From NCBI RefSeq assembly GCF_002005425.1, contig NZ_CP019704.1, positions 868,001 to 932,000 of the forward strand: a stretch of 64,000 nucleotides of DNA, given 5' to 3'. The position numbers were made by a program, and so were the translations under genes. Shown here piece by piece: positions 62,673-64,000 of this stretch. Source of the DNA: Polaribacter sp. BM10 (GTDB lineage: Bacteria > Bacteroidota > Bacteroidia > Flavobacteriales > Flavobacteriaceae). Each line of letters opens with the position of its first letter. The stretch's first letter is position 1. The notes under the pieces were generated by a model. The model saw nothing but the letters and a program-made list of their open reading frames with translations. It ran no database searches and had not been told where the DNA came from.

Positions 62673-63515
62673 ATGGAAAGAAGAAAATTTATAAAAAATT
62701 CACTTTTAGGTGCTGCTGGCGCTAGTTTAATTGGTGGTTTATATACTTGGCAAGTAGAGCCTTTTTGGTTAGAGTTTGTTCATGTAAATATGCCTATAAA
62801 AAATTTACCAGATCATTTAGAAGGTAAAACGCTAATGCAAATTAGCGATATTCATGTTGGTAATAAGTTTAATTATAATTATGTAATCGAATCTTTTGAA
62901 AAAGCTAAATTATTAGAACCCGATTTTGTAGTGTACACTGGCGATTTTGTTTCTTATGAAAATGAAGAGCAATTAGAACAATTACAAACTGTTATGAAAT
63001 CTACAGTTAAAGGAAAGTTAGGAACTGCCGGTGTTTTAGGAAATCATGATTATGGTGGCGATTGGGTAGAACAACATGTTGCTGATGCAATTACAGATGT
63101 TTTAAAAGAAGCTGGAATTACAATTTTAATTAATGATGAAAAAGAATTTGATGGATTGAATATTATGGGAATTGATGATTATTGGGGATTAAATTTTGAC
63201 CCAACAAAAATTACTTCTAAATATGATGCAAAAAAAGCAAATATTATGCTTTGCCATAATCCTGATGTGTGTGATTTAGATGTTTGGAATAATTATAAAG
63301 GTTGGATTCTTTCGGGTCATACTCATGGCGGACAAGTGAAACCTCCTTTTTTAAATCCGCCAATTTTACCCGTAGAAAATAAAAGATATAACGCTGGTGA
63401 AATAGATTTATTCGACGGACGAACATTATATATTAATAGAGCTTTAGGTAATTTGTATCAAGTTCGATTTAATGTAAGACCAGAAATTACAGTTTTTAAG
63501 TTATCGAAATCTTAA
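62673..63515 (+). CDS. Tat-exported metallophosphoesterase
   Basis: 280 residues. Seen: twin-arginine-like signal MERRKFIKNSLLGAAGASLI (RRxFxK, then hydrophobic), phosphoesterase motifs DIHVG, YTGDFVS, GNHDYGG, LCHNPD and GHTHGGQ (two-metal calcineurin-like centre complete). Similar in outline to YkuE/periplasmic UDP-sugar or lipid-phosphate phosphoesterases. Six bp after the kinase gene and 1 bp before the regulator gene, so it belongs to the two-component operon. Confidence 0.88.
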   Translation: MERRKFIKNSLLGAAGASLIGGLYTWQVEPFWLEFVHVNMPIKNLPDHLEGKTLMQISDIHVGNKFNYNYVIESFEKAKLLEPDFVVYTGDFVSYENEEQLEQLQTVMKSTVKGKLGTAGVLGNHDYGGDWVEQHVADAITDVLKEAGITILINDEKEFDGLNIMGIDDYWGLNFDPTKITSKYDAKKANIMLCHNPDVCDLDVWNNYKGWILSGHTHGGQVKPPFLNPPILPVENKRYNAGEIDLFDGRTLYINRALGNLYQVRFNVRPEITVFKLSKS

Positions 63516-63516
63516 A

Positions 63517-64000
63517 ATGAATAGACTAACTGCCATATTAGTAGAAGATAATTTTTTAGCTTTAGAAATGTTAGAATTAGACATTTCTAAGTATCACAAA
63601 GAAATAGAAATTATTGGTACTGCAAAATCTGTTGTACAAGCAGCAAAACTTCTACGTAAAACAAGACCAGATATTCTCTTTTTAGATATTATGTTGGGCG
63701 ACGGAACAGGTTTTGATATTTTAGAAATCTTTCCTGATTTACAATCAAAAATCATATTTGTAACCGCAAGTGATGCTTACGCTATTAAAGCTTTTAAATT
63801 TGCTGCTATAGATTATATACTTAAGCCTTATTCTAATGAAGGTTTAGCCAATTCTATTAAAAAAGCTAAACAGCAAATTCAACCAAAAAAAGAGCAATTA
63901 CAAGTATTAAAGCAAGCTATAAACGAACCCAATACTAATTTAGAACAGATTTCTTTACATACATCAGAAAAAATTATTGTTGTAAATATTAAAGATATTA
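63517..64000 (+). CDS. LytTR-class response regulator (3' end outside the window)
   Basis: 161 codons are visible from ATG 63517. Seen: receiver domain with LVEDN acidic pocket, phospho-acceptor Asp in LFLDIMLGD (about 55), FVTASDAYA and the Lys in YILKPYSN. The linker and the start of a beta-rich region (LEQISLHTSEKIIVVNIKDI) match the entry into a LytTR DNA-binding domain. Partner of the LytS-type kinase two genes upstream. Confidence 0.88.
   Translation, partial: MNRLTAILVEDNFLALEMLELDISKYHKEIEIIGTAKSVVQAAKLLRKTRPDILFLDIMLGDGTGFDILEIFPDLQSKIIFVTASDAYAIKAFKFAAIDYILKPYSNEGLANSIKKAKQQIQPKKEQLQVLKQAINEPNTNLEQISLHTSEKIIVVNIKDI

Overview
The window is about 30% GC by eye and encodes a compact, convergently packed chromosome segment of a member of the Bacteroidota, most likely a marine Flavobacteriaceae (Polaribacter/Tenacibaculum-like; the genus is inference). 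The signs are Bacteroidota promoter boxes (TTTG / TAnnTTTG), type IX secretion (T9SS) proteins including a cargo C-terminal sorting domain, a 6S-Flavo-like RNA next to zapA, 7TM-DISM and LytS-type sensor kinases, and frequent TTG starts. I see no rRNA, tRNA, CRISPR array, prophage or insertion sequence.

Layout. 1-9.5 kb is envelope housekeeping: recQ (-), then a promoter-led kdsD-tatC-AhpD-like-lptB operon (+), pssA (-), a YheT-type hydrolase (+), and a PorV2-like / Lnb-type (DUF4105) pair (+). 9.4-32.2 kb is one uninterrupted 22-gene minus-strand operon for a sialic-acid-containing surface polysaccharide. It runs wzm-wzt, many glycosyltransferases, an extended SDR, a methyltransferase-fold protein, neuB-acetyltransferase-neuC-neuA, an O-antigen polymerase/ligase-like protein, a CapK-like adenylate-forming enzyme, and ends with an initiating sugar-phosphate transferase. 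32.2-38.6 kb holds a GNAT enzyme, aroQ, a small beta-barrel protein, a secreted unknown, a TM2 protein, xerD, rny, the 6S-like RNA and zapA with a coiled-coil partner.

38.7-49.4 kb is cell-surface: a M23 peptidase, a TonB-dependent receptor, a large MORN/YwqK-repeat protein and a 1571-residue leucine-rich-repeat T9SS cargo built of four modules. 49.5-52.4 kb is a LuxR-type regulator divergent from a 7TM-DISM histidine kinase/response regulator pair. 52.4-58.2 kb carries bcp, nth, an NAD(P)-binding protein, an ECF sigma factor with an unlisted 47-codon gene behind it, and uvrA. 58.2-64 kb has a multi-pass membrane protein, an unusual lipoprotein preceded by a 21-bp-period direct repeat, and a LytS-type kinase, a Tat-signal metallophosphoesterase and a LytTR-class response regulator cut by the window end.

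How it fits together: KdsD, LptB, Wzm/Wzt and the WaaL/Wzy-like protein all serve LPS or surface glycan assembly. PorV2 and the LRR cargo belong to the T9SS, whose cargo is often anchored to a specific LPS, so the glycan operon could supply that anchor (inference). A cross-cutting observation is that RecQ, UvrA and Nth, three repair enzymes that elsewhere bind Zn or Fe-S, all lack some or all of the usual cysteine ligands here.
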